DNA from: an uncultured Clostridia bacterium | Lineage (GTDB): Bacteria > Bacillota > Clostridia > Christensenellales > UBA1242 | Assembly (NCBI GenBank): GCA_934754375.1 | Contig: CAKVHT010000001.1 | Coordinates: 740,109-804,108 of the forward strand | Reading direction: 5' to 3' | DNA length: 64,000 bases | Part shown: positions 44,415-59,500 of the stretch, piece by piece | Layout: every line of letters begins with the position of its first letter | Position numbering within the stretch: position 1 is the stretch's first letter | The notes under the pieces: generated by a model | Databases searched by the model: none | The model's input: the letters and a program-made list of their open reading frames with translations, nothing else | Told to the model about the DNA's origin: nothing | Translations under genes and position numbers: made by a program

Positions 44415-44442
44415 GCCTTTTTATTGTCCCAAGCAAAAAGGC
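44415..44442. repeat. 8-bp inverted repeat in the intergenic gap
   Basis: GCCTTTTT (44415-44422) and AAAAAGGC (44435-44442) with a 12-nt spacer. There is no T run, so it is not a clear terminator. Nothing else is seen in 44378-44533. Confidence 0.55.
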
Positions 44443-44533
44443 TTATACAATACATCATTTTTGATTTATTGATTGAGTTTAAACTTAAATCATTTTTAAC
44501 CAAAAACAAATAACATGCTAATTTGTTTATAAC

Positions 44534-44566
44534 AAAAAAAGACAACCCGAAAGTTGTCTTTTTTTT
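44534..44566 (-). terminator. Terminator of the giant gene
   Basis: GACAAC (44541-44546) / GTTGTC (44553-44558) with a 6-nt loop, flanked by A and T runs on both sides; 10 bp past the stop codon of the giant gene. Confidence 0.85.
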
Positions 44567-44575
44567 GTTGCAAAA

Positions 44576-47500
44576 CTAACTAACAATAAGCATGAATTCA
44601 CCCGCTGTGCCTGTTTCAGCTACTGTAATTGTATAAGTTACACTGCCTTGGCTAATAGTCCAGCTTGTGCTGTCTTTGCCAAATGCTTTCAAAGCTGCTT
44701 CACTTGCACTGCTTGGCTTATCGCTTGAACCGAAGACTAATGTCCATTCGCCTGCATACAATTGAATTGTGCCAACGCCACCTTTAACAATCTTATCTGC
44801 AACAGAGATCATTGTTACATCTTCGCTTTTCACTTCAATACCTAATGGGGTCTTTACAACAGGAACCATAGATATTACATCTGCACTAACAATATAACAG
44901 TTGTTAGCCTCATCATAAACAATGTTGCTATCGCCCGATGTTGTTGTTGCTTGTGTTGTGCCATTACTCAATGTATAAGTGATACCCATCAATGCATCTG
45001 TATCTGTATTAAGGTTTGTTTGGTCAATTCTTGCTGTCCATGTCACGCCTTCACGAATCACATATTGTGTATCAGATTCTTTCAAACCGTCTTGTTTTTT
45101 GTACGTTACATCAATGAATGATACCGCCTTATCTCCTTTTGTTGTTGTGGTTGGATTTAATGCCACTTTCAATGCTGTAAAGTACTCGAGTTCAATTGTC
45201 ACACTGGCTGTAATTACAAATCTGCCATTTGCTGAGCTTGCTTCCAATTTCTTAACTGGGGTTTGTGTCAACAAATCGGTATTGTTGTACACGCACAACA
45301 ATTCTTGTTTGTTGCCAGTTAATGTGCTTGTTGTTGCACTTACCACTGCTAATACATAATTCTTACCAACTACAACTTGTTTGGTTATTGTTGTTATTCC
45401 ATTTTCTGTTGTTGTGGTTGCTCCGTTCATGTCAAATGTTGTCAATACATTCTTGTTATGCACTGCATCTGTTTCATTTGCATATTCAGCAAATGTGTAT
45501 TGCGCACTACTTGTGCTTGGTTTGGTTACCTTTAAGGTTACCACAACCGTCTCCTCATAGTTCGCTGTGAATGTCAAGTTGCCTGTTGTGCCTTTTACTA
45601 CTTGAACTGTCTTTTGTGCAGTTGTTCCGTTTGAACCTGTCCAGCCTATGAACCTATATCCTGCTTTTGTTGGATTGTTCAATGTGAATGTTGCTGTGTT
45701 TATATTGTAACTTGTTGGATTTGCTGGTGATACTGTTCCGTTATTTAAGTTGTAACTGATTGTATATGTCACAATGTCCCAATTTGCAACAATGTTGATT
45801 GTTCCATAACTATTTGCTGGAATAGTTATTTTGTTTCCTGTTATTGTTGCTCGCTTGTTGCCTGTTGTGCTTGCAATTGTCCAACCTGCAAAACTGTATC
45901 CTGTCTTTGTTGGCTCGGTTAATGTAATGGTTTGTTCACTAGCACTTACATTGTACGATGCTGGGTTGGCTGTAGCTACTTTGCCTCCTGCATAGTCATA
46001 TCCAATGCTATATGCTGTTGTGTTAATTGTGAATGTCTTGCTTGCTTCGCCTGACAAATTGTTTTTACCTGTTACTTTAACTGTTGCTGTGCCTACATTT
46101 GTGTTGTTTGTATAGGCTACTGTGTAATTGCTGTTTGCTATTACTGTTGAACCTATCTTAACTGTTACTGTTGGTCGTTTAGCACTGCCATCAAATTTAA
46201 CACTTGAATATTCAAGGGTTACCATGTCAGCTGTCATTGCTTTTGCAACTATCTTCCATGTTACTGTCTTGTTTGTGATTGTTCCATCACTCCATTGATG
46301 ATTTGCTGTGTCATTCAATTTAAGCACCACATTGTATGTGTTCACATCTGTTGCACTTGTTGTGCTTCCGCTTGTTACCACTGATGCTGTGCCGGGGATT
46401 GTTATTCCATGTGCTTGGCTTACACCTGTGTAGGTTTTGTTTGCTGGGCTTGATGGAATTGCAACTGAAGCTTTTGTGATGCTCCATTTTGCACTTCCTG
46501 TTGAACCTTTATAGTTACCTGCACCTGCTATGGTTATTGTGTAACTACCAACAACTTTTTCACTTGTGGTTCCACTCACTGTGTAATCTGTTGTTGCTTT
46601 CAAAACTTTTTCGCCATCTTTTACTGTTATTGTTGGAGCTTTTGTGTTGCCGTCATAAACATAACTTGTGCTAGATAATGTAACTGTTAATGTTGCTGCT
46701 TTTGCATTAATTGTTAATGTACCATCTACACTTGTTATGCTGTAATTCTTGCTTACATCTGTATCTCCTGACATAACTTTTACATTGCTCAATGTGTTTG
46801 TCACACTGCCTACATTTGTGATTGTACCAGACACTGTATAACTGATTGTATGACCTGTTACCAATGATCCGCTTGTTACTTTTGCATTATTTGCTGTCAA
46901 TGCTGATCCATTATAAGTCTTGCTTGCACTATCTGCTGTTACTGTGATAGCTCTAGCCTTAATTTCAAAGGCTTTTGTTGTGCCTGTCAAAGTATAGTTA
47001 GATACACTTGCTTGACCGTTTGTAACCGATGATAAACTTGCTGTTGCTGTATATGTGCCAACGTTTGTTTGAGCACCAGATACAGCGATATTAAGTTTTT
47101 CTGTTACGTTAGATGAATTTGTCACACCTGTCGCACTTGCTGTTGGAACATGACTTGTTGCGTCATAAGTCCAACTTGTTGTTGTGCCCCAACTTACAGC
47201 CACTGATTTTTTAGCAATACTCCAGTTGACTGTTAAATCAGCTGTTGAGTTATCGCTCCAAATATGGTTGCCGTCAAGTGTGAAGATTGCACTGAAGTCG
47301 CCTGCATTTATCTTGCTTACTGCACCGCTCTTCAATGAGTAACCTTTGTTGTTTTCAAAAGTTACACCTGTTTGAGTGTTGCCGTTGTATGTCAAACCTG
47401 TTTTAGCTTTAGGTTTTGCCACACTCAATTTTGTGATTGTCAACTTGCCTGCAACATAACTGATTGAGTAGTTATCTGTTGTGGTTGTTGCGCCATCACT

Positions 47501-50500
47501 TGTCTTAATCACTGCTCCGCTTGGAGTGATTGTGCCTGTTGTTGTTACATCAGTTGTGCTTGCTTTAAGTGTAATGCTTGTAAGTTTTTGACTGTTTACC
47601 AATCCTGTGACTGTTACATGGCTTACACCTGTTGCAATGCTTGTGCCATAAACAACACTTTGTGCACTTGCAGTGATTGTTAAACTTGCTTTTGCAATGT
47701 TCCATCTGATTGTTTTCTTTGCAAATGTTCCATCGCTCCATGCATAGTTTGATGCTGGTTCAGCATAAGCTGTGATGCCTTCTTGAGCATTTGTTGCTTT
47801 TGTTGCACCGCTCAATGCTACATTGTTACCTGTAACACCGATTTGTTCTACACCGTTATATGTTCTATTTGTAACGGTATAGCTTGCTGTTTTTGCACGA
47901 CCAATTATGAATGTGAATGTCTTATTCGCAGTTGTGTCGTCGCTCCACATATTATTTGCACTGTCTTTCAAACTTACTGTGACTGTTTGACTGCCTGCGT
48001 CTGTGCGAGTGTTGCCACTGATGTTTACATACGCTTTGATGCTATCCCAGTTTGCAGGTAAGTATGTTTGTACACTGCCGTTATATGTGTATGTTGTGGT
48101 GCTTGCAGTAGGAACTGCTATACCACGAGTTGCAATTGTAAATTTAGTTGTTGCACTTGTTGTGTCATAGTTGTTGATAGTTGCTTGTCCACCTGTTACT
48201 CCAAGGGTTGCTGTAATAGTGTATTCGCCAATATTAACTGCTGATGAAACTGCTGTGTTAGAACTATTTTTAATTGCATAACTGAAGGTTATTGTTTCTC
48301 CAGTTACTGCGCCAGTTGCACTAGCTATTGGTGCTTGTGCACTGCCGTTATATGTGAATGAAGTTTTATTCCAACTTACTGTCAATGCTTTTTTAGCAAT
48401 AGCAATTGTTACATTGCCTGAAGTTGCATTGTAGTTTGTATTGCCTGTGCAGTACCAGTAAACTGTGTAACTGCCTGCGTTGATACCGGTTGGAATTGTT
48501 GTGCTTTGGCTTGATTGAGCATCTGCCAATGATGTGGTTGAATAGTAAACTGTACCTTGAACAGAGCTGCTTGATACAAGTGCTTGTGCACTGCCTGTAT
48601 ATGTCAATCCTGATTTTGCTGTAACTTTAACAGTATTTGCAATTGGATTGATTTTCCAAGTTACTGTCTTGTTTGCAGTTGTACCGTCACTCCACTTATG
48701 ATTGTTATCTACTGCCAAAACGATATTGTATGTGCCTGCATTTGTTGCACTTGCTGTTGTTCCACTAGACACAATGCTTACACCTGATACTGGTGTGTAA
48801 CCATGTCTGATTTCACTGCCTGTATAGTTGTATGATTTAACTGGGCTTGATGGAATTGCAACACTTGCTTTGTTTATTGTAAGCACAATGCTTCCTGTCA
48901 CTGTTGCATAGTTTGCAGCTGTGATTTGGAAGTAAACTGTCTTGCTGTCAGAAACATTTGTTACTGTTGGGCAAGTGGTCAAGTCATAAGTTCCTGATGC
49001 TGTTCCGTACTTAACTGTTGCACCTGTTGATGGTGTTGTCACTGTTACTGTGCCAGTATGTGATTTGCCATCGTAAGTGCCTGTGTAACCAGTTGCTTTG
49101 TACTTCACTGTTGCATTAGTGATTGACCATTTTTGTGTTAAGTTGCTTGGCAATGAGTAGTTGCCAGCTTTTGTGCCAGACAAGCCACTGATTGTTGCTG
49201 TGTAGTTGCCAACATTTGTTGCACTTGTGTTGCCAGTGTAGCTGAATGTTACAGCATCACTGTTTACAAGGTTGCCAATTGTTGCAACAACTGAATGGCT
49301 GTTACCATCATATACAAATGATGTTGTTGTAGGCCATGTTGCTGTAACACCACGTTTGTTTACTGTCAATTTGCCTTTCACATAACTGAAGCTATAGTTG
49401 CTTGCAGCTGCTCCTGAAACTGTTATGTCATAACTGCCTACGTTGCCGTATCTTGTATAACTGCAACTTACTGTTGGTTTTGTGGTCATAACTGTCTCGG
49501 TTTCGCCGTTCTTGTATCCTGCCACTGTGTATGTGTAACTTGGAACTGCATCACCATAAGTAATTGTCTTATTTGTTGCTGTGACTGTCAATGTTGCTTT
49601 GCCAATTGTCCAACTTACATTCTTGGCTTTTGTTGTGCCATCACTCCATTTGTAGTTTGATGTTGGAGTAAAGGTTGCTGTGTAACTGCTTGCGTTTGTG
49701 CCAGTTGTTGTTCCGCCAACTGTCATCTTAACACTGTCATAGTTATTCCAACTTGGTGATTGTGCACTGCCTGTGTAAGTTAATGTTCCTTTTTGTGTTG
49801 GAACACTTGCTATTGTTGCTCGATCAATTGTTACGTTTACTGTCTTATCTGCTGGTGTTGCGTAGTTGCTGTTTGTTGGTACAAACTTGACTGTGATTGT
49901 TCCGCTTCCTGCTTTTACACCATTGATTGTGAATGTATATGCTGTGTTTGCACTTGCACTTGTTGTGTAACCTGTTTTTACTGTTACATAACTTGTGTTG
50001 TTTGATGTGATTGTGAATGTACCAGCAACATTTGATTTGTAACCTACTGTTGCTGTTGAACCATAGACAACTGTCTTGCTTGCGTCAACTGTTAAGACAA
50101 CACTTGCATTTGTGATTGCCCATGCTTGTTTTGTGTTGCTTGGCAATGAGTAGTTGCCAGCTTTTGTGCCAGACAAGCCACTGATTGTTGCTGTGTAATT
50201 GCCAACATTTGTTGCACTTGTGTTGCCAGTGTAGCTGAATGCTACAGCATCACTGTTTACAAGGTTGCCAATTGTTGCAACAACTGAATGGCTGTTACCA
50301 TCATATACAAATGATGTTGTTGTAGGCCATGTTGCTGTAACACCACGTTTGTTTACTGTCAATTTGCCTTTCACATAACTGAAGCTATAGTTGCTTGCAG
50401 CTGCTCCTGAAACTGTTATGTCATAACTGCCTACGTTGCCGTATCTTGTATAACTGCAACTTACTGTTGGTTTTGTGGTCATAACTGTCTCGGTTTCGCC

Positions 50501-53500
50501 GTTCTTGTATCCTGCCACTGTGTATGTGTAACTTGGAACTGCATCACCATAAGTAATTGTCTTATTTGTTGCTGTGACTGTCAATGTTGCTTTGCCAATT
50601 GTCCAACTTACATTCTTGGCTTTTGTTGTGCCATCACTCCATTTGTAGTTTGATGTTGGAGTAAAGGTTGCTGTGTAACTGCTTGCGTTTGTGCCAGTTG
50701 TTGTTCCGCCAACTGTCATCTTAACACTGTCATAGTTATTCCAACTTGGTGATTGTGCACTGCCTGTGTAAGTTAATGTTCCTTTTTGTGTTGGAACACT
50801 TGCTATTGTTGCTCGATCAATTGTTACGTTTACTGTCTTATCTGCTGGTGTTGCGTAGTTGCTGTTTGTTGGTACAAACTTGACTGTGATTGTTCCGCTT
50901 CCTGCTTTTACACCATTGATTGTGAATGTATATGCTGTGTTTGCACTTGCACTTGTTGTGTAACCTGTTGTTACTGTTACATAACTTGTGCTGTTTGATG
51001 TGATTGTGAATGTACCAGCAACATTTGATTTGTAGCTTACTGTTGCTGTTGAACCATAGACAACTGTCTTGCTTGCGTCAACTGTTAAGACAACGCTTGC
51101 ATTTGTGATTGCCCATGCTTGTTTTGTGTTGCTTGGCAATGAGTAGTTGCCGGCTTTTGTGCCAGACAAGCCACTGATTGTTGCTGTGTAATTGCCGACA
51201 TTTGTTGCACTTGTGTTGCCAGTGTATGTGAATGTCACTGAATCCCCTGTGACAACATTGCCAATTGTTGCTGTTACTGAATGGCTAGCACCATTATATG
51301 TAAATGATACTGTGCTTGGCCATGTTGCTGTTACAACACGTTTGTTAATAGTGATTTTGAAACTACCAGTAACTGTTGTGTAGTTAGCAGCGGTGATTTG
51401 ATAGTAAACTGTATAGCCACCATCTTTATAGTCAGTATAGGTTGGGCAACTTGTCAGGTTGTATGTGCCTGATGCTGTGCCAAATTTAACTGTTGCACCT
51501 GATGATGGTGTTGTTACTGTAACTGTTCCACCATGAGCATTGCCATCGTAAGTACCTGTATAACCAGTCGCTGTGTACTTCATTGTGGCATTTGTGATGG
51601 ACCATTTTTGTGATAAGTTGCTTGGCAATGAGTAGTTGCCAGCTTTTGTGCCAGACAAGCCACTGATTGTTGCTGTGTAATTGCCAACATTTGTTGCACT
51701 TGTTGTACCACTATAAGCAAATGTCACTGAATCGCCTGTTACAAGATTACCGATGGTTGCAGTCATTGTCCTGTTTGCTCCATTGTACACAAATGAAGTT
51801 GTTGTAGGCCATGTTGCTGTAACAACACGTTTATTGATTGTTATCTTGAAACTACCAGTAACTGTTGTGTAGTTAGTAGCGGTGATTTGATAGTAAACTG
51901 TGTAGCCACCATCTTTATGGTCAGTATATGTTGGGCAACTTGTCAGGTTGTATGTGCCTGATGTTGTGCCAAATTTAACTGTTGTGCCAGAAGGAGATGT
52001 TACACTCACACTGCCACCGTGTGCCTTGCCGTCATAAGTTCCAGTATATCCAGTTGCTGTATATGTGATTGTTGCTGTGTTGACTGTTAGTGTGTATGTT
52101 GCAGTCTTTGTTGCATAAGTGTAGTTTGCACCGTCTGCAACTGTAGCTGTAATTGTAGCACTGCCTGCTCCTTTGATTGTTACCAATCCAGTTGAAGCAT
52201 CAACTGTTGCAACATTTGTGTTACTGCTACTGTATCTTACTGTGCCGTCACCTGTCTTTGTCAATGGGTTGGTAAATGCACCATCGCCATAAGTTTTGGT
52301 GATTGCTTTTGTTGCGTAACTTATTGCTGCAGCTGCCTTGTTTATCTTAACCGTGATAACTGCATCTTTTGTTACTTTGCTTAGTGTGTCTGTTGCATGT
52401 ATTGTCAAAGCATAGCTACCTGCTGGTGTGCCAGCTTTGATTGAAATTGTTGTTCCGCTCAAAGTGAAGTAACTGCTTGAGTTGCCTGCTGTGATTGCAT
52501 AACTATAATTACCTGTACCATTGCTTGCACCTGTGTAAGTTACACTTGTTGCACTTGTGCTGTATGTCGATGTTACAGTTTGTGCGTTGAATGTGAGTGG
52601 GCTTGCTGTCCACAAAGCATACAAGTAGTGATTTCTGCTTTGAGAAACTTTTGTTGTTGAAGTTGTCAATCCTGCTGATGAAACTTCTATCAATTCCAAG
52701 TTAGTGATTTGAGTTGGCAAACTGCCGTCACTCTTATAACTTGGGTAAATGTGGATAGGATCATCTTTGTATGATGTACCAGATGAATTGTCATGGTAAA
52801 CAAATGTGCCATAGTATCTTACCCAACTGTCAGTAATAGTGTTTGCTGTTGCCGCACTATTGTTGCTTACACGATAAACTGTGCCAGATGTTTTGCTGTT
52901 GATGAACAATGTGTTTGTATTCCATGGTTGAGTTGCGCCTGACTTGTTGATCTTGATATCAAATGCAAAGCGGTATGTTTTGCCTTCTGTTAAGTTGATA
53001 CCCATTGATTTAAGTGAGATACCAACACTCCAACCATCAAGCCATGTGCTTGTACCGTGTGTGTAAGTGCTTGTTGAGTTAAGCAATGATTGTTTCCAGC
53101 CAACAAATGTATAACCTGTTCTTGTTGGGGTTGGCAAGTCGCCATAATTTCCATCATAAGTAACACTCTTTGTTGCTGAACTTACTGAACCGCCGTTGGT
53201 TTCATAAGTTACTGTATATTTGCTTGCTGTTGCACTTGCTGTGATTGTTGCATTTGCAGCACCCATTGTGTATGGGCTTGTAACAGTTGTTGAACCGTTT
53301 TTGTAAACAACTGATTCATAACCAGCCAATAATGTTGCACTGTAAGGAACAGATGCACCATATCTAACCGTATATACTTGTCCGCTGTGTGACACCAAAC
53401 CATTTGCACTTGTAAGGCTTGAAGTAAATGTATTAATACCTGTGCCTTTTGTCAATGTCAATGTGTAAGTGTTGCGGTTATAGTAAACTTTGATTACTGT

Positions 53501-56500
53501 TGAGCCATTGCCTGCGATTGTGCCTTGTGTAACACCTTGGCAAGTAAAGCCTGTATAAGATTTTGCAACTGCTTTTGTTGCTGTATCTGTTGCGCCTGTC
53601 AAATTGTCTGTTGCAACTTTTGTATAATTACTGCCACCAGCCAATGTTTGTTGATAATGTTCAACTGTATAAGCGGTGTTAGTGTTGACTGTCCAATGAG
53701 CAACCAAACTATGACTATAATCTTTTGTAACTGTGGTTGTATTTGTGATATTTGTTGAACCAACTTTGTACAATACAAATCCGTCAAGGCTTGCAGGATT
53801 TGCTGCATCACCTGATGAAGGAATATTGTAAAGTGTTACAATTTTTTTGCCACCGTGTGTGTAACCTGAAACATCACCAGTTGTAAATGTTCCAGCAAAC
53901 ACTCTCCATTCACCATTACCTGCGATGCTGGTTATATTTATCCAGCCACCATCAAGATACAAATGGATTGCTTGTGGGCTGTTCACTTTTACCCTTGCAT
54001 AGAAACCATAAGTTGTATTTGATTCTATTTCATGAGTAAGTGATGAATTGTAGTAAGCATAAGATGTTGAATTAGTTATTACTTTAGTTTGATTTACAAG
54101 ATAATCTTCTTTCCAACCTGCGAATGTGTAACCTGGTCTTGTTGGGGTTGGCAATGTGCCGTAAGTGCCATTGTAGTTTACACTTGCACTTGCTTGGCTC
54201 ACTGAACCACCATTTGGATTGAATGTTACAGTGTAAGCATTAGCTTTTGCATTTGCTGTTGCACTGATTGTTCTGCTTACTGTTACAGTTGTGCTTGCTG
54301 TTGATGATGTTACATCGCCAGTCCATGAACTGAATGAGTATCCAGTTGATGCTGTTGCACTGATTGTTATGCTTCTGCCATTGATGTAGTTGCCTGCACC
54401 ACTGACACTTGCTATACCTGTGCCTTTTGTTAATGTAACTTTATACACAACAACAGTTGCTTTGCCAACCACACCATTTGTGTTGTAGTTGCCGTCCGTT
54501 GTGATTGAACGAACATGCACTGTTCTGTTTCCTGTTGAAGCAACGATTGTGCTGTTGTAATTTACACCACTTGATGCGGTTGTCCAACTGCTGTTATCTA
54601 TGCTGATTTGGTATGCTGTTGCACCTGTAATACTTCCCCATGTTACAACACCTGTGTTAGAAACTGAAACTGCTGGTGCTGACATTGTTGCTTTATTGAT
54701 TGTTGATGTAACATTGCCAGATTTTGCATTGTAATTTGTGTTGCCGACACAATACCAATAAATTGTGTAACTGCCTGCACTTGTACCTGTTGGTATTGTT
54801 GTGCTACCTGTTGAACTGTAATTGCTTGATGTAAGTTGAGTTCCAACACAATAGTAAATTGAGCCTTGTGCTGAACTTGCGCTTGCAAGGGTTTGTGCAC
54901 TGCCTGTATAGGTCAATGTTTTGCCTGTTACAGTTGCAGGGTTTGTTGCCTTACTGATTGTGAAGGCTTTTGTTGCTGTTGTTTGCTCATTGTGATTTGA
55001 ATCGCCTGCAATAATCGCAAACATGTAATATGTGCCTGCATTCAATGTTGTTGAACTTGTCACATTGCTCCATGCTGTTCCGTTTGAGTTAGTATTGGTT
55101 GCACTGTAATAGTAAGTTACTGAACCAGTGCTCAAGTTGTTTGACAAACTTGGGTTTGATTTTGTTCCACCATAAGTATAACCAGACATGTTGACTGTTG
55201 CTGTATTGTTTACTTTTGCAATTGTAATAGAAATTGTTGCTGATGCAGTTGCACCTGTGGTTGAGTCGGTTGCCTTGATGTTGAAGATATGGAAGCCAGC
55301 CAATGTTGGTGTGCCAGATATCTTTGTTCCGCTCAATGCCAAACCATTGTACTTGCCACCGCTTGCTGTTACTTCTGTGCCTTTATATACTACATTTATT
55401 ACAGAATAACTGTAGTTTCCGCTACCGTTGCTTGCACCTGTGAATGATTTGTCGTAAGCCACATTGTATGTTCCGTTTGCAAGTGTTTGACTGCTGAAGG
55501 CAAGGGCATTTATGTCCCATACTGCATACAATGTTACCGTTGCATTTGCGGTAGATGTTAATGTGCTTACACTTTCTTCATCAATATATGTTGCGGTTGT
55601 TGCTGTTTTAGATCTGCTCCAACCCAAGAATTTATATCCTGGACGACTATAAGCATTCTCTGTCAATTTTGAAGTTACACCATAGGTGTGAGTTGAGTCA
55701 CTCATGCTTCCACTTGTTGCACCATTTCCGTCATATTTAACATAATATGTGTTTGCTGTCCATTTAGCCATCAATGTGTGGTCACAAACATCGGACACAA
55801 CAGTGCTTGATTTCACGTTGTCTATAACTGTTGATCCTAATTCTATGAATTGAATGCTCTTGAATGTACCTGACAATACTTGGCCTGAACCAGATGAATT
55901 TTCGCACCTGAATGTGTAGAACACAAATATCATTGTTGACATGTCTGCTGGTGTTGTAAATTCAACTGACACATCATAGTATTTGCCAACTGTTGGGTTT
56001 GCACCTGTTTGAGAATATACACCACCCAAAATTGTGTAACTGTATGAACTTGAACCTGTGCGATAACCTACATTACCCCATTGTGATTGTTGTGACCAAC
56101 TATAACCTGAAGGTAAAGATTCATTCAAACATAATGAGTAAGTCAATTTATATTTTGTGCTTGCCTTGAATTTTGCCAAGACTGTTGAGTTGTCTGCCAT
56201 TGTTTCAACCCAATAAGCACCTGTACTGTTGCCATATACATAGCCTTTATCCCAACCTGCAAATGTATAACCAGTCCTTGTAGGGGTTGGCAAATCTGAA
56301 TAGGTATTGCCGTAGGTTACTTGTTTGCTTGATGTGCTTACTGAACCGCCGTTTGCATCAAATGTTACAGTGTAAGTGTTAGCTGTACGTGTGAAGTTTG
56401 CTGTTACAGTTGTTGGTGAACTAATCTGGAATGAGGTTAAAGGTGAACTTGTCGTTGCCGAAGCTGTTTTATAAGTCCAACCCGACAATGTCGTTGAGTA

Positions 56501-59500
56501 ACCAGTTACTTGTTTAGCGAAAGCTGCTCCAACTTCTATTGAATTGTTGTAGCACAAATTTTTGCCAGAAACACTAATCGTTACATTCCTAAACACTACA
56601 TCAGTTGATGGTATTGGGTCAATTATACCATAATCAGAATTGTTTGATTTCAAAGTTAATGTGTAGTAGTAAATGCTTGCTGCGCTAGACTGAACTGATG
56701 ATGACACTGTAACTGTTACACCAGTGTTAATATAAATATCAAAACCGTACAAACTTACACTTGCATAAATTTCGTATGTTCCTCTAGCCACTTTAGACCA
56801 TGTTATGTAACCGTTAGTGCTTACATAACTTGCTTCTTGATAAGAATATTTTTTAACACCATTTTGATAAAGTGCTGCTTGAACACCAGTCAATATATTG
56901 CTTCCGTCTTTATATGTGTAGATTGTCAATGAATTTTCTTGATTTGTAAAGTTTGCTGTAACTGTCTTGGTAGAAATTGCACCAGTTATATTGCTCCATG
57001 AACTGAATGCTGTGTAGTACCCATCTGTTAAAATCTCATAAGCTGTTGCAATGCTGTTATTTGTGTAAGTTGTTGCACCTTTGTCTTTAACTCTAGCCAA
57101 CAAGGTTTTACCAGAGCTTGTTAATGAGATATCATCGCCACTAACAAGTTTTATTGTAGTGCTTGAACCCATAACACCATTAGAATCAAGTGCATAAGCC
57201 ATACCAGCCCCTAAAGGACTAACTGCCAATGTAACAGTGTAATAGTTGAGTTGCATTATCTCATATTTAGTGTTTGAGTCAACCACAATTGTTTTTACAC
57301 AAACAATATTTGTATTTGTGTCAGACAATGGAGCCATCAAATAGTATGTTCCATTTTTCACACATTTCCATGAGAAATAGATTGCGCCAGAACTTTGGTA
57401 AACTGTCGTAGTATATTTTGTGCCAGTTGAAGACAATAAATATACATCACTTTGTGTTATTAAACTATTCAAACTTGAAACGTTATTTGTTGAACCATCT
57501 AACCCAACCCAGAAATACAATTCATTTTGTTTAAAACTTATTGTGCTTTCTCTATCTTCGGTAAATGCTACATTATCAACACTTGGTGAATAACCATTGT
57601 AAGCATCATAATAATAGCCTTCTGGAATTGTTGCTGGGATAGGATAATCGCCTTGCGACAATTTATCGTAGTCATATTGCAAAAGCGCAGATACTTTTGT
57701 TTTGTCAGCATTTGCTGTCCAATTAATGTCACTAGCTGGTGTAAATGATGATAAATCATATTTTAAACCACCACCATTCAAGGTGATTGACACACCGCGC
57801 ACAAGTGTCTTGCTTGTTTCAGATGATCTTATTTGATAGCATACATAACGTGAATTTGAACTTTTCAAACTGCCAGTAATCACACAATACAATCTGCTTG
57901 TTGACGTATGAGTTGTTATAGGGATTGTAACACCAGAACCAAAAGATTTTGGTGTTTTTAAAGTTTTAATCTTGTTATCTGTACCAAAATTGAGCATATC
58001 TGTGATTGTAATACCAGCATTGATTGTGAAATTACTAATGTCTAAAGTTTTCAAAGCTCTACAACCAGAGAACATCTTATAGAATCCACTATAAGTTGGA
58101 TCACTTCCTGTAACACTTGCTGTGTCAAAATTGCTCAAGTTAAGAGTTGTAAGTGATGAACAATTTTCAAACATGCAGTAAATTGTAGTTACATTTGAAG
58201 TATCCCAGCCTGTAAGGTTGACAGTTTTAAGTGATGTACAACCAGAGAACATTGAACTTGTATATGCTAGGTTTGTTGTATTCCAACTGCTAAGGTCAAT
58301 ATCTGTGATAGCACTGCAATCTAGGAACATTTTATCAGCAGAACGCAATTTTGGAACTTTCCAATTCTTCATGTTGATTGTTTTAAGGCTTGTACAGCCA
58401 TTAAACATATTGAAAGTTGTATCCACATACGATGTATTAAAACCACTTAAGTCAAGAGTTGTTAACGATGTACTTTTTGCAAACATGCTTGAGAACTGTG
58501 TTGTTGAACTTGTATCAAAGTTGTCAAATGTGATTGATTTAAGTGATGTCCAACCATAGAACATATCATCACAACTTGGTGGTGCATAAATTGTACTTGA
58601 CCAGTAGAACAAGATGTCCGTTGAAGGTGAACTTGCTGTACCGGTTGTGTAAACATACAAACCATTAGTTGTCCTTTTACCAGTGTTTGTGTATCCACTT
58701 GGCACTGATTTAACAAATTTAACACTTGTAATCTTGTCTTTTGAATATCCAACCAAAGTACTTACTTGAGTGTATAAGTTAAGGTCACAAATCATCTTTC
58801 CAGATTTAGTGGTATAGCTTGTTTTTGGAGAAGCATTATATGTTGAATATCTAAGATCTGTTGTGCTTGTTACTGAAACATTGTTTGTACCAATGGTCCA
58901 GCCATTAAATGTGTAAACATCACTATTATAGATAGGTGTTGGCAATGATGCTGCTGAACCTGTTTTTAAGTCTTTACCCAAAGTGTAAGATGTGCTATTT
59001 ATCATCACTCTATCACTAACAATGTTCCATTCAAGAGTATCATCATAGTTGTCAACTGAACCGTCTTTACGATATGCAACATAGAAGAAATGTTCGCCAG
59101 CTGTTGCAACTGTATAAGAGAATGTAACAATGTTAGCACTTGATTTACCATAGAATGTGTAATAAATATTGCCTGAAACTGATGTGCCTGTGGTTGATGT
59201 TGTAAAGGCTGAGGTTGTATCCAATGTACTGAACATACCATAGTCACAATTGTTTTCGCCATAACTGCGGGCACGAATCAAAACCTTTTCGTTTGCTCGT
59301 TTTGTTACAATTGTAACTTTTGCCACCGCTGATGAGTTTGTTATGTTTTTATTAGTACTTACATATCCATCGTAATCGTCTCTAAATCCATAACTGCCGA
59401 TTGTAGTTACCGATTTTATATAATAAGGCTTTGTACCGATGCTTGATGTGTAGTACAATGATGTGCTATCAGAAGTAAGCGCAGCTTCCCAGTGAGCATA

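Noticed and set aside
49793..50998. Cys-rich plus-strand frames in the giant gene
   Set aside because: They are antisense shadows of the MBG repeats (Cys arises from the reverse of Thr/Ala codons) and simply follow the 993-bp duplication.
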